NCBI RefSeq assembly: GCF_002797975.1
Contig: NZ_PGET01000001.1
Coordinates: 3,286,001-3,350,000 of the forward strand
Origin: [Clostridium] celerecrescens 18A
GTDB taxonomy: Bacteria > Bacillota > Clostridia > Lachnospirales > Lachnospiraceae
DNA: 64,000 nt
Reading direction: 5' to 3'
Shown here: piece after piece, positions 62,984 through 64,000 of the stretch
Position numbering within the stretch: the stretch's first letter is position 1
How the letters are laid out: each line of letters starts with the position of its first letter
Notes under the pieces: generated by a model
Database searches by the model: none
What the model was told of the DNA's origin: nothing
What the model saw: only the letters and a program-made list of their open reading frames with translations
Position numbers and translations under genes: made by a program

Positions 62984-63862
62984 ATGCAATTAAAATATAA
63001 TTCCGTGGAAGAGCTTGTGGCCGCCGCTTCATCTTCCAATAAAAAAATATCGGAAATTGTGATAGAGCAGCAGGCCGAGGATATGGAGACCAGAACGGAA
63101 GATGTCTACTCCACCATGGAAAGCAGTTTTGAGGTTATGAGGCAGTCTGTGTTAAACGGCATGGATGAAGCTCTCCGTTCTTCCAGCGGACTTTCAGGAG
63201 GAGCCGCCGCCAAATTAAAAAAGGCGGTAGAGGAGGGAAAAAACCATTACGGCCATCTCCTTGGAAATGCCATCAGCATGGCTCTTGCCGTGACGGAATA
63301 CAATTCCTGCATGGGTCAGATCGTGGCGGCTCCTACGGCCGGCTCATGCGGTGTCATTCCGGCAGCTCTCATTTCCGTTATGGAAGAATTTGACTTACCA
63401 AAACATGATATCATCATGTCCCTGTTCACTGCATCGGCCATTGGCATGGTCATTGCCAAATGCGCCAGCATCGCCGGAGCGGAGGGAGGGTGCCAGGCCG
63501 AGGTGGGATCCGCGTCCGCCATGGCTGCTGCAGCTCTTACGGAAATCTTTGGCGGAACGCCTCAGATGGTTTCCGACAGCTGCGCCATCGCCCTGAAAAA
63601 TACCATGGGTCTTGTGTGCGACCCGGTGGCAGGTCTGGTAGAGGTTCCCTGTATTAAACGCAATGCCATGGGAGTAGCCAATGCATTTACTGCTTCGGAG
63701 CTTGCCTGTGCCGGTATCACAAGCGCCATTCCCGCAGATGAGGTGATCTTTGCCATGAAGCAGGTGGGAAACCTCATGTCCTCTTCCTTAAAGGAAACTT
63801 CAGAGGGCGGCCTTGCCGCGACCCCTACCGGCTGCCGCTTACGTAAGCAGATCTTCGGATAA
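62984..63862 (+). CDS. sdaAA: L-serine dehydratase, alpha subunit (iron-sulfur type)
   Basis: 292 aa. The oxygen-sensitive 4Fe-4S enzyme's catalytic subunit, with conserved APTAGSCGVIPA (C122), GAEGGCQAE (C170), GLVCDPVAG (C212) and VEVPCIKRN (C223), from which cluster ligands are drawn. AGGAGG before the ATG. Same operon as sdaAB. Split alpha/beta subunits are the usual clostridial form. Confidence 0.96.
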   Translation: MQLKYNSVEELVAAASSSNKKISEIVIEQQAEDMETRTEDVYSTMESSFEVMRQSVLNGMDEALRSSSGLSGGAAAKLKKAVEEGKNHYGHLLGNAISMALAVTEYNSCMGQIVAAPTAGSCGVIPAALISVMEEFDLPKHDIIMSLFTASAIGMVIAKCASIAGAEGGCQAEVGSASAMAAAALTEIFGGTPQMVSDSCAIALKNTMGLVCDPVAGLVEVPCIKRNAMGVANAFTASELACAGITSAIPADEVIFAMKQVGNLMSSSLKETSEGGLAATPTGCRLRKQIFG

Positions 63863-63876
63863 GCAATGAATACCAT

Positions 63877-63925
63877 AAAAAACCGGAAAACAGCGGCAGA
63901 CTCTTCCGCTGTTTTCCGGTTTTTT
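63877..63925. terminator. Bidirectional terminator after sdaAA
   Basis: Perfect 20-bp stem AAAAAACCGGAAAACAGCGG with its complement, 9-base loop, T6 on both strands. It serves sdaAA and the convergent gene at the right edge. Confidence 0.9.
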
Positions 63926-64000
63926 CTAATAATTATATTTATCAAGCTTCTTTTTATAAATTTCAATAACTCTTTTCATTGCCTCCTGGCCAGGAGCTCC
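63926..64000 (-). CDS. C-terminal end of a convergent gene, cut by the window edge
   Basis: The minus strand is open from the right edge to a TAG at 63926-63928, reading GAPGQEAMKRVIEIYKKKL then DKYNY (24 codons). The stop lies immediately before the shared terminator, as expected for a real gene end. The basic, helical tail is not enough to name the product. Confidence 0.55.
   Translation of the reverse strand, partial: GAPGQEAMKRVIEIYKKKLDKYNY

Overview
The window looks like chromosomal DNA from a spore-forming Lachnospiraceae (Clostridium cluster XIVa, Lacrimispora / Clostridium saccharolyticum-like). The evidence is the spoIIP-gpr sporulation pair next to lepA-hemW, strong AGGAGG ribosome-binding sites, several TTG starts, CUT1 sugar transporters without their own ATPase, and choline-binding-type (W/Y/G-rich) cell-wall anchors. 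The genus assignment is inference. Almost all genes lie on the minus strand; the plus-strand genes are rpsT, a small DUF6774-like gene, a PHP phosphatase and sdaAB-sdaAA.

Region 1 (1-15.2 kb) is the most unusual part. A surface-protein cluster encodes a 550-aa cell-wall-repeat protein, a 2080-aa adhesin, a 1503-aa adhesin and the start of a third large paralogue that runs off the left edge (1-977). Upstream lies a 204-bp segment bounded by two inverted 24-bp sites that share a perfect 21-bp core. Each site is built as 9-bp arm / 6-bp spacer / 9-bp inverted arm, the architecture of tyrosine-recombinase crossover sites. A tyrosine recombinase gene directly adjoins the segment, and its last codons lie inside one site. 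The layout predicts an invertible promoter (phase-variation switch) for the adhesins. In the sequenced orientation a terminator faces the adhesins and a candidate promoter faces away, so this copy looks OFF. Inversion would also change the recombinase C-terminus.

Region 2 (15.2-22 kb) is housekeeping and sporulation: hemW-lepA, spoIIP-gpr, rpsT. Region 3 (22-32.7 kb) is a LacI-controlled alpha-glucoside operon: lacI, binding protein, two permeases, a GH65 phosphorylase fused to beta-phosphoglucomutase, a GH63-like glucosidase and a GH13 oligo-1,6-glucosidase-like enzyme. It has a recognisable promoter and two LacI-type palindromes. Region 4 (32.8-46.8 kb) holds a CPBP protease, an amidase preceded by an overlooked 51-codon ORF, a decayed repressor/ImmA-like remnant, an AI-2E family permease, holA, comEC (apparent ATA start), a GerMN lipoprotein, an orphan histidine kinase, degV, an ABC exporter and an unrecognised protein.

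Region 5 (47-54 kb) is the lower-glycolysis cluster gap-pgk-tpiA-gpmI, followed by a Na/Pi cotransporter with a clear four-repeat Pho box, then a GNAT acetyltransferase. Region 6 (54.7-61.2 kb) is a second CUT1 sugar transporter with a YesM/YesN-type two-component system. The response regulator has an in-frame stop that removes the end of its DNA-binding domain. Region 7 (61.4-64 kb) is a HisJ-like PHP phosphatase, the two subunits of L-serine dehydratase, and the last 24 codons of a convergent gene. No rRNA, tRNA, CRISPR array or intact insertion sequence was seen.
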